Shown here piece by piece: positions 1-8,297 of a stretch of DNA of 64,000 nucleotides. Source of the DNA: Bradyrhizobium xenonodulans (lineage in GTDB: Bacteria > Pseudomonadota > Alphaproteobacteria > Rhizobiales > Xanthobacteraceae); assembly GCF_027594865.1 (NCBI RefSeq), contig NZ_CP089391.1:4680501-4744500 (forward strand), read 5' to 3'. Position 1 is the stretch's first letter. Every line of letters starts with the position of its first letter. Under the pieces are notes generated by a model. It was not told the origin of the DNA and made no database searches. It saw only the letters and a list, made by a program, of their open reading frames with translations. A program made the position numbers and the translations under genes.

Positions 1-2
1 AT

Positions 3-926
3 AGCTGCGGCCATGACATCCACATGGCGAGCTGGGTCGGCACGGCGAAGGCCCTGGTCGGCATCAAGGACCAGTGGCACGGGACGTTGATGTTCATCGC
101 GCAGCCCGCCGAGGAAGAGGTCGCGGGCGCAAGGGCGATGATCAACGATGGCCTGTTCACCCGCTTTCCCAAGCCCGATGCGGGATTTGCCCTGCACGAC
201 AGCAGTGGGGCCTACGGCTCCGTGACCTATCGGGTCGGGGTCGGATCGTCGAATGTCGACGGTCTCTTCATCAGATTTGTTGGCCGCGGCGGCCATGGCG
301 CGATACCGCAGGCGACCATCGATCCCGTGATGATGGCATCCCGCTTCGTCGTCGACGTGCAGAGCGTGATCAGCCGCGAGAAGGACCCGACCGAATTCGG
401 CCTTGTCACCATCGGCGCGATCCACGCCGGCACCGCCGGCAACATCATTCCCGACGAGGCCAGGGTGATCGGCACGATCCGCAGCTTCAAGCCGCAGGTG
501 CGCGCCAGGATGCTGGCCGGGATCGAGCGGACGGCGAAGGCGGTGGCAGCGATGGCGGATGCGCCGGCGCCCGAAATCCATCTCGACGAGGGGACCAAGG
601 CGGTGGTGAACGATGCCGCTGTCGTCGGCCAGGCCGAGCGGGTGCTGAAAGCGGCCTTCGGCGACAAGTTCAACGTCAGCCCCGCAAACACGACCAGCGA
701 GGACTATTCGGAATATGTCAACGCCGGCGTGCCTTCGATGTTCTTCAACATCGGCGTCTATGAGCCCGACCGCGTCGCCGCCGCACGTAACGGCAGCGGC
801 CCGCCGCTTCCCGGCAACCACTCGCCGCAATTCGCCCCGGTGCCGAAACCGACCATCCAGACCGGTGTCACCGCGATGACGCTCGCCGTGCTGAGCGCCT
901 TCGATCAGAGGGCGCGGGGACAGTAG
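3..926 (+). CDS. M20 family metallopeptidase/amidohydrolase (5' end missing)
   Basis: This gene enters from outside the window, and the reading frame is open from base 3. The first codons give Cys-Gly-His-Asp, the metal-binding CGHD motif of M20D amidohydrolases (hippurate or N-acyl-amino-acid hydrolases, including IAA-amino-acid hydrolase types). PAEEE (second metal and catalytic Glu) and GRGGHGA (start of the dimerisation domain) follow in the right order. The family normally has about 100 further N-terminal residues, so the ATG at 24 is not the true start. The expected activity is metal-dependent hydrolysis of an N-acyl amino acid; the substrate cannot be read from sequence. Confidence 0.9.
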   Translation, partial: SCGHDIHMASWVGTAKALVGIKDQWHGTLMFIAQPAEEEVAGARAMINDGLFTRFPKPDAGFALHDSSGAYGSVTYRVGVGSSNVDGLFIRFVGRGGHGAIPQATIDPVMMASRFVVDVQSVISREKDPTEFGLVTIGAIHAGTAGNIIPDEARVIGTIRSFKPQVRARMLAGIERTAKAVAAMADAPAPEIHLDEGTKAVVNDAAVVGQAERVLKAAFGDKFNVSPANTTSEDYSEYVNAGVPSMFFNIGVYEPDRVAAARNGSGPPLPGNHSPQFAPVPKPTIQTGVTAMTLAVLSAFDQRARGQ

Positions 927-1110
927 CCCCTCTCGCGTCAGTGTCTGTGGCTTGATGGCTTCCAGGCTCATCGCCACGCGGCGCGCCGGAATGACGCAAT
1001 TGTGCTGAGGTGCCGGCAAAAAACAAAAGATTCTTCCCGCCTCCCCCAATGGCGGAGTTCCGACTCGTCCCTATGTCTTCTCGAACGACACCGAGAACGG
1101 ACAGCGGGCG

Positions 1111-2436
1111 ATGGCACAACGGCAACTCAAGCTTGGCGCATTCATGCGCCCGATCAGCATTCACACCGGCGCCTGGCGCTATCCCGGGGCCTGGCCGGAC
1201 GCCAATTTCAACTTCAGTCACATCAAGACGCTGATCCGAAAGCTCGAGGCCGGCAAGTTCGACGCCTTCTTCATGGCCGATCACCTCGCCGTCTTGAACA
1301 TGCCGGTCAATGCGCTCAAGCGCAGCCACACGGTGACGTCGTTCGAGCCGTTCACGCTGCTGTCGGCGCTCTCGGCCGTCACCGAACGGATCGGCCTGAT
1401 CGCGACCGGTTCGACCACTTTCGACGAGCCCTATCACGTCGCGCGCCGCTTCGCCTCGCTCGACCATCTCAGCGGCGGACGGGCGGGGTGGAACATCGTC
1501 ACCACCTCGAATCCGGACGCGGCGCTGAACTTCGGCCTCGACGATCACATGGAGCACGCCGAGCGCTACAAGCGCGCCCGCGAGTTCTACGACGTCGTCA
1601 CGGGCTTGTGGGATTCCTTCGCCGACGACGCCTTCGTGCGCGACGTCGAGAGCGGGCTGTTCTTCGATCCTTCGAAAATGCACACGCTCGACCACAACGG
1701 CAAATATCTGAAGGTGCGCGGGCCCCTCAACATCGCCCGCCCGGTGCAGGGCTGGCCGGTAATCGTGCAGGCCGGCGCCTCCGAGGACGGCAGGCAGCTC
1801 GCGGCCGAGACCGCCGAGGCCGTGTTCACCGGCGGCGGCAGCCTCGCCGACGCGCAAAAGCTCTACGCCGACATCAAGGGCCGCATGGAGAAGGTCGGCC
1901 GCGACCCCGAGCACCTCAAGATCCTTCCCGGTGCTTTCGTCGTGGTTGGCGACAGCGTCGACGAGGCCAAGGAGAAGCGCGCTTTGCTCGACAGCCGCGT
2001 GCATTACGACAGCGCCATTGCGTCGCTCTCGGTCATCCTCGGCACCGATGCCTCCGGCTTCGATCCCGACGGGCCCCTGCCCGACATCCCCGAGACCAAC
2101 GCCAGCAAGAGCGGCCGCCAGCGCATGGTCGATCTCGCCGCGCGCGAAAAACTCAACGTGCGCCAGCTCGCCCAGCGCGTCGGCGGCTATGGCGGGCTGT
2201 CCTTCGTCGGGACGGCGAAAACCATCGCCGACCAGATGGAGGAATGGCTGGTCGGACGCGGCTCCGACGGCTTCAACATCATGTTCCCGTTCCTGCCCGC
2301 TGGCCTGGACGATTTCGTCGACAAGGTCGTCCCGGAGCTGCAGCGGCGCGGGATTTTCCGCAAAGAGTATGAAGGGGCCACTTTGAGGGAGAATCTCGGC
2401 CTGCCGCGGCCGAAAAACCGGTTCTTTGCGGGATAA
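1111..2436 (+). CDS. NtaA/SnaA/DszA-type FMN-dependent monooxygenase
   Basis: The 441-residue product is a flavin-dependent oxidoreductase of the luciferase-like (LLM) superfamily. Its N-terminus (KLGAFMRPISIHTGAWRYPG, then FDAFFMADHLAVLN) and the SGGRAGWNIVTTSNPDAALNFG segment are typical of the nitrilotriacetate/dibenzothiophene-sulfone/alkanesulfonate branch. That branch uses FMNH2 from a separate reductase to oxidise C-N or C-S compounds. Length fits the family (430-460 residues). No reductase or transporter is adjacent, so the substrate is unknown. A role in sulfur or nitrogen scavenging is an inference from the family. Confidence 0.9.
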   Translation: MAQRQLKLGAFMRPISIHTGAWRYPGAWPDANFNFSHIKTLIRKLEAGKFDAFFMADHLAVLNMPVNALKRSHTVTSFEPFTLLSALSAVTERIGLIATGSTTFDEPYHVARRFASLDHLSGGRAGWNIVTTSNPDAALNFGLDDHMEHAERYKRAREFYDVVTGLWDSFADDAFVRDVESGLFFDPSKMHTLDHNGKYLKVRGPLNIARPVQGWPVIVQAGASEDGRQLAAETAEAVFTGGGSLADAQKLYADIKGRMEKVGRDPEHLKILPGAFVVVGDSVDEAKEKRALLDSRVHYDSAIASLSVILGTDASGFDPDGPLPDIPETNASKSGRQRMVDLAAREKLNVRQLAQRVGGYGGLSFVGTAKTIADQMEEWLVGRGSDGFNIMFPFLPAGLDDFVDKVVPELQRRGIFRKEYEGATLRENLGLPRPKNRFFAG

Positions 2437-2472
2437 TGGGGCCGATCCGAGCGCTTTTTCGGCCCTGAAACC

Positions 2473-2500
2473 TTGACATCAGGCGGTTTCTGGCTAGGTT
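2473..2500 (+). promoter_or_regulatory. Candidate sigma-70 promoter of rpmG
   Basis: TTGACA at 2473-2478 and TAGGTT at 2495-2500 are separated by 16 bases and lie about 60 bases upstream of the L33 start codon. The -35 box is a perfect consensus match and the -10 box is a fair match. No transcription data support it. Confidence 0.5.
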
Positions 2501-2560
2501 GCCGGCCAACGCGGGCCGTTTGGCCGGCTCCAGATTCCCCAATATTCTGAGGTTCAGAAC

Positions 2561-2728
2561 ATGGCCAAAGCGGTCACCATCAAGGTTAAGCTCGTGTCCT
2601 CGGCCGACACCGGCTTCTACTACGTCGCCAAGAAGAATTCGCGCACCATGACCGACAAGCTGGTCAAGAAGAAGTACGATCCGGTCGCGCGCAAGCACGT
2701 CGAATTCCGCGAAGCCAAGATCAAGTAA
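2561..2728 (+). CDS. rpmG: 50S ribosomal protein L33
   Basis: A 55-residue basic protein that begins [20 protein letters not shown] and ends EFREAKIK, a typical alphaproteobacterial L33 of normal length. It is a component of the large ribosomal subunit near the E site. The four-cysteine zinc motif of some L33 paralogs is absent, so this is the zinc-independent form. The gene is monocistronic, with its own promoter-like sequence upstream and a strong intrinsic terminator downstream. Confidence 0.97.
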   Translation: MAKAVTIKVKLVSSADTGFYYVAKKNSRTMTDKLVKKKYDPVARKHVEFREAKIK

Positions 2729-2756
2729 GATCGCGGCATACGCTGGAGAGTTTTGC

Positions 2757-2785
2757 GGGGCCCTTTCGGGCCCCGTTTCATTTTC
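2757..2785 (+). terminator. Intrinsic terminator after rpmG
   Basis: GGGGCCC (2757-2763), loop TTTC and GGGCCCC (2768-2774) form a perfect 7-bp GC stem, followed by a T-rich tail (GTTTCATTTTC). It begins 28 bases after the L33 stop. Confidence 0.85.
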
Positions 2786-2978
2786 TGCCCTCTCGTGTCC
2801 CGGACGCGCTGCAGTGCCCTTGCGCTGCGTCCGGGGCACGAGAGCTGCGCGCTAAATGACCCCATCCTGTGATCTGCCCATTTGGACGGCGACTGAGCAA
2901 GTGTGACCAACATCAAAGAGCCCGGTGAAAGGATTCAATATCTCCAGCGGGATCGTTGCATGAATTTGGTCCATTCCC

Positions 2979-4217
2979 GTGAAGAGCCATTTGCCGCTGC
3001 TGGATCCGCTGCGCTTCGCCGCCGCTCTCGGAGTCGCCATTTTTCACCAGATGTTCTGGTCATGGGCCTGGGCTTCGATTGGCGTCCCGGGTTTCGAGCG
3101 CACCGTCGCCGCCGATGTTCTCTTCCCGTCCGCCGCGCCCTTCACATGGTTCGGCTGGGTCGGCGTCGAGATCTTCTTTGTCATCTCCGGTTTCGTCATC
3201 GCGAATTCCGCGAGCACGACCTCGCCGGGCGAGTTTCTTCTCGGCCGCGCACTCCGACTTTATCCGGCGGTCTGGGTTTGCGCCACCGCGACCTTCCTCG
3301 TTCTGCTGCTCTTCGGGAGTGGACCGGCGTCCGAATTGATCCTGCCCTACATCCACGCCATGCTGATGGTTCCCAAGGGAGTCACAGGTCAGTGGCTCGA
3401 CGAGGTCTATTGGACGCTGGCCGCCGAGACGGCGTTTTATGGTCTCGTATTCTGCGCGATGCTCACGAAGAAGATCACGCTCCGGCACCTGGCCTTCGGT
3501 CTCACCATCTACAGCGCAATGTTCAACGCTATCGCGCTGCTGGTCGCATCCTGCACGACGCCATCCGACCTGCCCTATCTCGTCATTCTGATGTTTCGGG
3601 TGCCGTGCGCAGCGTTCCTGTTGAGCCATGGCTGCTTCTTCGCGCTGGGGATCTGGCTGTTCATTTCTGCAAACAGACAATTGACCGCGCTCGAGCAGGC
3701 CGCAATTGCCGTCACGTGTCTGTCGGGTGCCGCTGAAATCTATTTCTTCGCCTCTTTCTTTTTGACGTCGATACCCGCCATCGCGGATCAATCAGCCCTT
3801 GTGCCGGTCATGGTCTGGGCCGCCGCGGTGCTGCTCATTGCCCGTGCCGCGAACAGGAACAGACGCTCTGCGGGCACCGCCGCTGCCGAAGCTCCGGCTT
3901 ATTTGCGAACGCTCGGATTGATCACCTATCCGCTCTACCTCACTCACAACGTCGTCGGCTCCGCGATCATTCGTGCCCTGGTCGAGGCGGGCCTCGATGC
4001 CACCTCGGCCGTATGGCTCGCGCTTGGCATGCTGGTCCTGGCCTGCTGGTTCATCTGCGCGAAGATCGAGCCCGCCGTCAGGGTCGCGCTGATGCAAGCC
4101 CTCGCGCATTTCGGCAAGCTGCCGGCGAGACGGCCGCTGTCGCGCCGCCCTGCGCTGGCGCGGGGGCTGCGCCTTCCGCGGCCGGTCGCTGTCAAGCTGA
4201 CCGTCGCGGCGTCTTAG
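2979..4217 (+). CDS. Acyltransferase 3 family membrane protein (OafA/YrhL-like)
   Basis: The 412-residue protein has about ten hydrophobic segments and opens with the LLDPLRFAAALGVAIFHQMF signature, where the active-site His follows 'R-F-A'. WVGVEIFFVISGFVI follows. This is the acyltransferase-3 fold that O-acetylates or otherwise acylates surface polysaccharides, lipid A or peptidoglycan. The start is a GTG: an in-frame TGA at 2961 excludes longer forms and no closer ATG keeps the signature. It stands alone, convergent with the metallohydrolase at 4293, so the acceptor is unknown. Confidence 0.88.
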   Translation: MKSHLPLLDPLRFAAALGVAIFHQMFWSWAWASIGVPGFERTVAADVLFPSAAPFTWFGWVGVEIFFVISGFVIANSASTTSPGEFLLGRALRLYPAVWVCATATFLVLLLFGSGPASELILPYIHAMLMVPKGVTGQWLDEVYWTLAAETAFYGLVFCAMLTKKITLRHLAFGLTIYSAMFNAIALLVASCTTPSDLPYLVILMFRVPCAAFLLSHGCFFALGIWLFISANRQLTALEQAAIAVTCLSGAAEIYFFASFFLTSIPAIADQSALVPVMVWAAAVLLIARAANRNRRSAGTAAAEAPAYLRTLGLITYPLYLTHNVVGSAIIRALVEAGLDATSAVWLALGMLVLACWFICAKIEPAVRVALMQALAHFGKLPARRPLSRRPALARGLRLPRPVAVKLTVAAS

Positions 4218-4292
4218 CTCTCGAAAGCTTGCCCAAGAAGCGCACGCCCACGACGACTCGCGCGTCGCGCACGTTCACTGCCGGCCGGCTCC

Positions 4293-5573
4293 CTATCTGA
4301 CAGCGAACGGCGCCTGATAGGGCCGACCAAAAGGCACGCCGTTGATGACGGTCTGGATCGGCTTGAGATAGGCCTTCCCGTCCCTCTTGTTGTTGCGGGT
4401 GTCGACGAAGCTGACCGGCCCCTCCACCAGCTCCATGATGGCGACGTCGCCGGGCGCACCGACTTGCAGCGTGCCGATCTTGGGCGCGCGATCGATGATT
4501 TTCGCCGGCGCTGTGGTGGCCATCGCGACCACCTGCTCCAGCGTGAAGCCCAGCGTCATGAACTTGCTCATCACGTTGGGCAGGAACGGAATGCCTGGCG
4601 AATTGCCGGAGAAGACGTGGATGTCGGACGAGATCGTGTCCGGCGTGCAGCCGCCGGGGATCGCCACCTCCGCCACGGTGAAATCGAAGCTGCCGCCGCC
4701 GTGACCGACGTCGAACATGACGCCACGTTGCTTGGCCGCCAGCGCCGCAGGCAGCAGCTTGCCTTCCTGGACGATATTGGTGAAGACGTTGGACATGTTC
4801 GGGGCGCCTGAATAGGCATGCGTCAGCACGTCTCCCGGACGGAGCAAGTCGAGAATCTGCGACATCAGCTCCTTGGATTCGACGCCGCCGATATGCACCA
4901 TCATTTTGGCCGGCCAGCCGCACATCTCGCAAGCCTGGATGCCGCGCTTCAGCGGCTCGAGTCCATGCTTATAGATCACGTTCTCCGACATCCGCACTTT
5001 GACGCCGAGCAGGAAATCGGCGTTCTCGGCAAGCGCCATCGCGCAGGCTTCGGTCTGTGCGACGTCGATATTGTACAGTTCGGCGGCCGGGAACGCCGAC
5101 AGGCCGTTATTGGCGATATGGACGAAGGCGTACATCCGCGCCCGCGTCTGGGCCACGATGAACCGGCGCAGCGCCGCCAGATTGTTGACCCCGGCATCGC
5201 CTGCCGAGACGACGGTGGTCGTGGCCTGGAATTGGACGAGCTCGTCGGCGGGAATACCGATGGCCGAGCCGTAAGGGTAGACGTGACAATGCAGATCGAT
5301 CAGTCCGGGCATCACGAGCTTGCCTGACGCGTCGATGCTTTTCAGCGCGCGCTCGGGGGGAATCGTCTCTTGCACCGTTTCGATGATGCCCCAGCGGATG
5401 CCGATATCGCGTCGGGCGCGCAGCGACTGGCTGGGGTCGAGCACCTCGCCGCCGCGGATCACCAGATCGTATTTATCGTTCGGCCCCATCGCAGCCCGCA
5501 CCGGCGCGGCGAGGCCGACGGCTGCAGCGGATGTCGAAAGTGCCAGGAAATCGCGGCGTGACAACGCGGACAT
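4293..5573 (-). CDS. Tat-exported amidohydrolase/deacetylase-type metallohydrolase
   Basis: The 426-residue protein starts MSALSRRDFLALSTSAAAVG, a twin-arginine signal (SRRDFL) followed by a hydrophobic stretch and an Ala-X-Ala type cleavage site near 26-28. The mature part is an amidohydrolase TIM barrel: the composite N-terminal sheet (DLVIRGGEVLDP), the HxH metal motif in GLIDLHCHVYP, and later His/Asp segments (MVHIGG, LTHAYSG, SSDIHVFSG). It resembles the Atu3266/EF0837 deacetylase-like branch. The start at 5573 is chosen because it sits 7-12 bases after a GGGGGG run and begins the Tat signal; the frame stays open 21 codons further upstream. The periplasmic substrate is unknown. Confidence 0.88.
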   Translation of the reverse strand: MSALSRRDFLALSTSAAAVGLAAPVRAAMGPNDKYDLVIRGGEVLDPSQSLRARRDIGIRWGIIETVQETIPPERALKSIDASGKLVMPGLIDLHCHVYPYGSAIGIPADELVQFQATTTVVSAGDAGVNNLAALRRFIVAQTRARMYAFVHIANNGLSAFPAAELYNIDVAQTEACAMALAENADFLLGVKVRMSENVIYKHGLEPLKRGIQACEMCGWPAKMMVHIGGVESKELMSQILDLLRPGDVLTHAYSGAPNMSNVFTNIVQEGKLLPAALAAKQRGVMFDVGHGGGSFDFTVAEVAIPGGCTPDTISSDIHVFSGNSPGIPFLPNVMSKFMTLGFTLEQVVAMATTAPAKIIDRAPKIGTLQVGAPGDVAIMELVEGPVSFVDTRNNKRDGKAYLKPIQTVINGVPFGRPYQAPFAVR

Positions 5574-5930
5574 GATGGTCCCCCCCTGTGCTTTTTTATG
5601 AGCGGCTTCGACGAGCAGCTCCGCTTCCGGCGTCAACGCAGGAATTCAGAATGAATCGATTGGAGCTGGAGTCACGTCGCCCTGAGAGACCGATCCTATG
5701 TCTGCATGCGCGCGCTGGCGAGGCGGGAAATTTGCCAGAACGCGTGAACCTTCCCGGATAAGCGACGACTAAGCGCCCGCTTCCGCAGGTTCGCCTGGGT
5801 CGTTCGCGTCGAAAGCCTGCTACCGTCCGGTAACGGGGGACTAACTGTTCGCTCCCTTCAGGGGATTCGAACCGTTGGTCGGCAATGTGGAAGTCTCCCA
5901 AGAGCGTTTTGGGTTCACAATCGCATGCAA
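5574..5930. other. Gene-free stretch with a tRNA-like T-arm fragment
   Basis: No supported gene is seen in these roughly 350 bases between two minus-strand genes. Read on the minus strand, 5861-5873 gives GGTTCGAATCCCC, which looks like the T-loop side of a tRNA. The 5' stem partner does not pair properly and no other tRNA arm can be folded around it, so this is at most a fragment or a chance match. Confidence 0.3.
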
Positions 5931-6629
5931 TCACTTCGCGAGCACCAGAAGCGAATATCCACCCAAAAGCCGGACGGTAAGATCCTGGTGCACAGAGAAG
6001 GCTGCCTTTCGAGGCAATTTCAAGCAACGGTCGAGGACCGACAGGTTGGGCAGCTCGATACCGCATGGCGTATAAAAGTAATCGACGATCTCGTAGCCGC
6101 TGTCTCGCAGCGTCGCAAGGGCGGTATCTTTCATGAAGTAATGGAGATGTCCGACGCGATTGCGGCCATTCACGATCGGCCACTTCAGAAGAGTCCAAAG
6201 TACGGACATGTCGAGAGGAATGTGGAAAACCTTGTAGGTTGCTCTCGGCTTCAACTTTCTTAGGAAGCTGAAATAGTCTTCCACGTGTTCGAATACGTCG
6301 ATCGCTAGGACGACATCGAAATGTTCGGCGTCTTCGGCCAGAAGATCGGTTAGAGAGAACTGGACGTTGGATGCGCGCTTGGATGCGCATAACGCGAATG
6401 CATCGGGTGAAATCTCATAACCCTTGAATCTCGTTGTTGGCGACATCTCGCGCGCCATGGACGTCAATATACCTCCCGCGCCGCATCCAATTTCACAGAT
6501 TGTCGAAGGTTTGAGCCTGTTTGCCTCGAGCAATCTGACGATCTGCCGCGCCTTCCAAGGGGAGTCCTCTTCGTGCCAGCTAGGGTTATTAGCTAGGTAA
6601 GAGCCATCCCTATAGATTACTTCGCTCAT
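5931..6629 (-). CDS. Class I SAM-dependent methyltransferase
   Basis: The 232-residue protein has a Rossmann methyltransferase core: motif I ICEIGCGAGG (residues about 44-53), the acidic motif II around FKGYEIS, and motif IV/post-I FDVVLAIDVFEHVEDY. It matches the Methyltransf_23/11 group often found with surface polysaccharide or lipid modification genes. Its codon use is less GC-biased than that of surrounding genes, with many A/T third positions, which suggests acquisition by transfer. It has no operon partner, so the methyl acceptor is unknown. Confidence 0.85.
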   Translation of the reverse strand: MSEVIYRDGSYLANNPSWHEEDSPWKARQIVRLLEANRLKPSTICEIGCGAGGILTSMAREMSPTTRFKGYEISPDAFALCASKRASNVQFSLTDLLAEDAEHFDVVLAIDVFEHVEDYFSFLRKLKPRATYKVFHIPLDMSVLWTLLKWPIVNGRNRVGHLHYFMKDTALATLRDSGYEIVDYFYTPCGIELPNLSVLDRCLKLPRKAAFSVHQDLTVRLLGGYSLLVLAK

Positions 6630-7128
6630 GCAGCATGTTTCCGGTCAAATGGTTCGATGAAATTCCGATTGATAGAAAGGCGAAAGGTTGCAGCCACGCC
6701 AGCTCATTGGTCAAGTGCAACTAAATAATAGGGTTGACGTCTCGCGATTGCTCCGCTGAAGCCGTTGAACGGCCGTCGCCCAAATCCACCGAGCAAGTTG
6801 ATGACCGGCCGCGCAACGTCCCCAGCGCCCGGGCTCCCAGGGCACCGAAGAGCGACCTATTGCGTTCCGATAAGACCAACCGGTCCGATTTTGCAGCGCC
6901 AACATCGAATAAAGGTAATCCGATAGTCAGCGACGCCAGCCAAGACCGCGCTCCTTCGGAGGCAGTCCGCTGCCTTCAAGGAAGTGCAACGTGGGAGTCT
7001 CAAAATCAGCTAAGGGTCCAAAAGCGGACTTGCCCGACACAACATCCGTTCACCAATATTATGACTTCGCTTTAAGTAGCCAACCAAAGACAGTCGTAAG
7101 TCGTGATCAACATTGATATCCTTGGTGA
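6630..7128. other. Gene-poor intergenic stretch
   Basis: No convincing gene is seen. A 113-codon open frame at 6734-7075 (+) has a random-looking Ser/Arg/Pro composition, no ribosome-binding site and no recognisable motif. Base composition is lower in GC than the window average, in keeping with the neighbouring methyltransferase. Confidence 0.4.
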
Positions 7129-7494
7129 ATGGCGAATTCGAGAATGCTCGGTATTCTCCGAGTTGTGAGTCTACTTTGCGTATGCATCGTGGGTGCTGCT
7201 CTCGTTGTAGCCCCGTTCGAGCTTGCCGCCTATCCCGCGCTGAAAGCCGTAGGATGCAGCTGGACTACCGCACAGCAAAGCTTCACCTGCCCAGATGATC
7301 GGGTCGGTCATGTCATTTCGACCGTACTCAACTTGCCAATGCGGTTCTCTGAAGCGAGAGAGTTTGCGTTTGTGATCAATGCGCCGGCTGGTCGAGGATT
7401 CGCGGTTTACCTATTTGGCGCGATCTTCGTTCTCGCACTGATTTATCCTTTGCTGGCACTTTTTGCACGGAAAGGCAGTCGGCAGAGCAGCTAA
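7129..7494 (+). CDS. Small two-helix membrane protein, unknown function
   Basis: This 121-residue product is not recognised. It has a hydrophobic segment at about residues 8-35, a central soluble part with two Cys (GCSWTTAQQSFTCPDD) that could form a disulfide on the periplasmic side, and a second hydrophobic segment at about 90-112 followed by a basic tail (ARKGSRQSS). This topology suggests an inner-membrane protein with an external loop. It lies alone in the low-GC stretch. No strong Shine-Dalgarno sequence precedes the ATG, so the start is uncertain. Confidence 0.55.
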   Translation: MANSRMLGILRVVSLLCVCIVGAALVVAPFELAAYPALKAVGCSWTTAQQSFTCPDDRVGHVISTVLNLPMRFSEAREFAFVINAPAGRGFAVYLFGAIFVLALIYPLLALFARKGSRQSS

Positions 7495-7706
7495 CGTCTG
7501 CTTCGGGCCAAATTCAGACACGCACTCTCATTCAGAGCCCGAACTGTACGAGGTGGCCAGGGAGGTGAAATGGCTCCATTTCTGAATTTGATAGCCTTCT
7601 TTGCGACCAGCCCCCTCGATTGTGATCTGAGCAGTTCAAACGGCAGTCAGCTTGAGGTCGCACGCTGTCGTTCACAACGAAGCAGCGCGTCGTTCGCCAC
7701 GAACTC

Positions 7707-7872
7707 CCAAGCGGACGTTCATGAGCCGCCTCTCCTCTTACGCCGCCTTCAACACCGGCGCTGGCGGCTGCGACGGCCTGATCAGCGCGAACGCCACTTG
7801 CACGATGCCGCCAGCCAAGCCCAACGCCACGCCGATGCGCCAGGCCGTCCTGCAGGAACCAGACGCGTCGTA
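7707..7872. repeat. Direct repeat, copy 1 (second copy about 8269-8432)
   Basis: This roughly 165-base segment is repeated in the same orientation about 560 bases to the right, where it forms the 3' end of the intact MFS gene. The two copies bracket the small gene at 8066. Divergence is modest and concentrated at the right end of the repeat. Confidence 0.8.
7738..7872 (-). pseudogene. Relic copy of the C-terminus of the MFS transporter at 8298
   Basis: Read on the minus strand, this gives 44 codons and a TAA, ending in QPPAPVLKAA. It matches the last 44 residues of the MFS protein encoded at 8298-9536 with only about four differences. The match also extends 3' of the stop codon (CAAGCGGACGTTC at about 7708-7720 and 8271-8283). 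Nothing upstream resembles the rest of the transporter. It is a truncated duplicate, not a functional gene. Confidence 0.85.
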
Positions 7873-8065
7873 ACCCGCACGTCGATCTCGTCAGAACTGA
7901 TTAACCAACAAACCTTTACGGCGGTATCGATCTTTGAGCTTCGATTATAGGTTGTACAACGGCAGATAAAGAGCCGGCGATCATTGGCGCAAGTGTTCGA
8001 CAATCTCACGCAGGAGATCCGGCCCGGCAACGATCTGCACGAAAACGACAGACTTTGAGGCGCGC

Positions 8066-8248
8066 ATGATCTCGCACTGGATAGCCGTGATTGCGTTGTT
8101 CCTGATCGTCGCCGGCGGAATGGCGCTGGCATGGCCGCGTCGGAAAAAGGCGTCCGGCCTTGGGGCAGATATTGATGGCCCAGGCCCTTCGATAGATGCC
8201 GGAAGCGACCATCATTCCGGCGGCGATGGACTTTCGGCAGGTGACTAG
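8066..8248 (+). CDS. Small single-pass membrane protein, hypothetical
   Basis: A 60-residue ORF with a hydrophobic segment at residues 5-22 (WIAVIALFLIVAGGMALAW), a basic stop-transfer cluster PRRKK and a Gly/Asp/Ser-rich tail. No family is recognised. It lies between the two copies of the MFS-end repeat. A purine-rich GAGG precedes the ATG by about six bases, giving modest support for translation. Confidence 0.45.
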   Translation: MISHWIAVIALFLIVAGGMALAWPRRKKASGLGADIDGPGPSIDAGSDHHSGGDGLSAGD

Positions 8249-8297
8249 CTCAGCGCGGGCGCGAACTGTCCAAGCGGACGTTCTTTCCCTCCCCGCC

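Noticed and set aside
868..2004. Long antisense ORF opposite the LLM monooxygenase
   Set aside because: It mirrors the high GC at third positions of the real gene on the other strand; composition is Glu/Arg/Ala/His-rich and no domain is recognisable.
5861..5940. Complete tRNA gene on the minus strand
   Set aside because: Only the T-loop side resembles a tRNA; the stem does not pair and no D or anticodon arm or acceptor stem can be formed.
6734..7075. 113-codon ORF as a possible gene
   Set aside because: No ribosome-binding site, no motif, and Ser/Arg/Pro-rich random composition.
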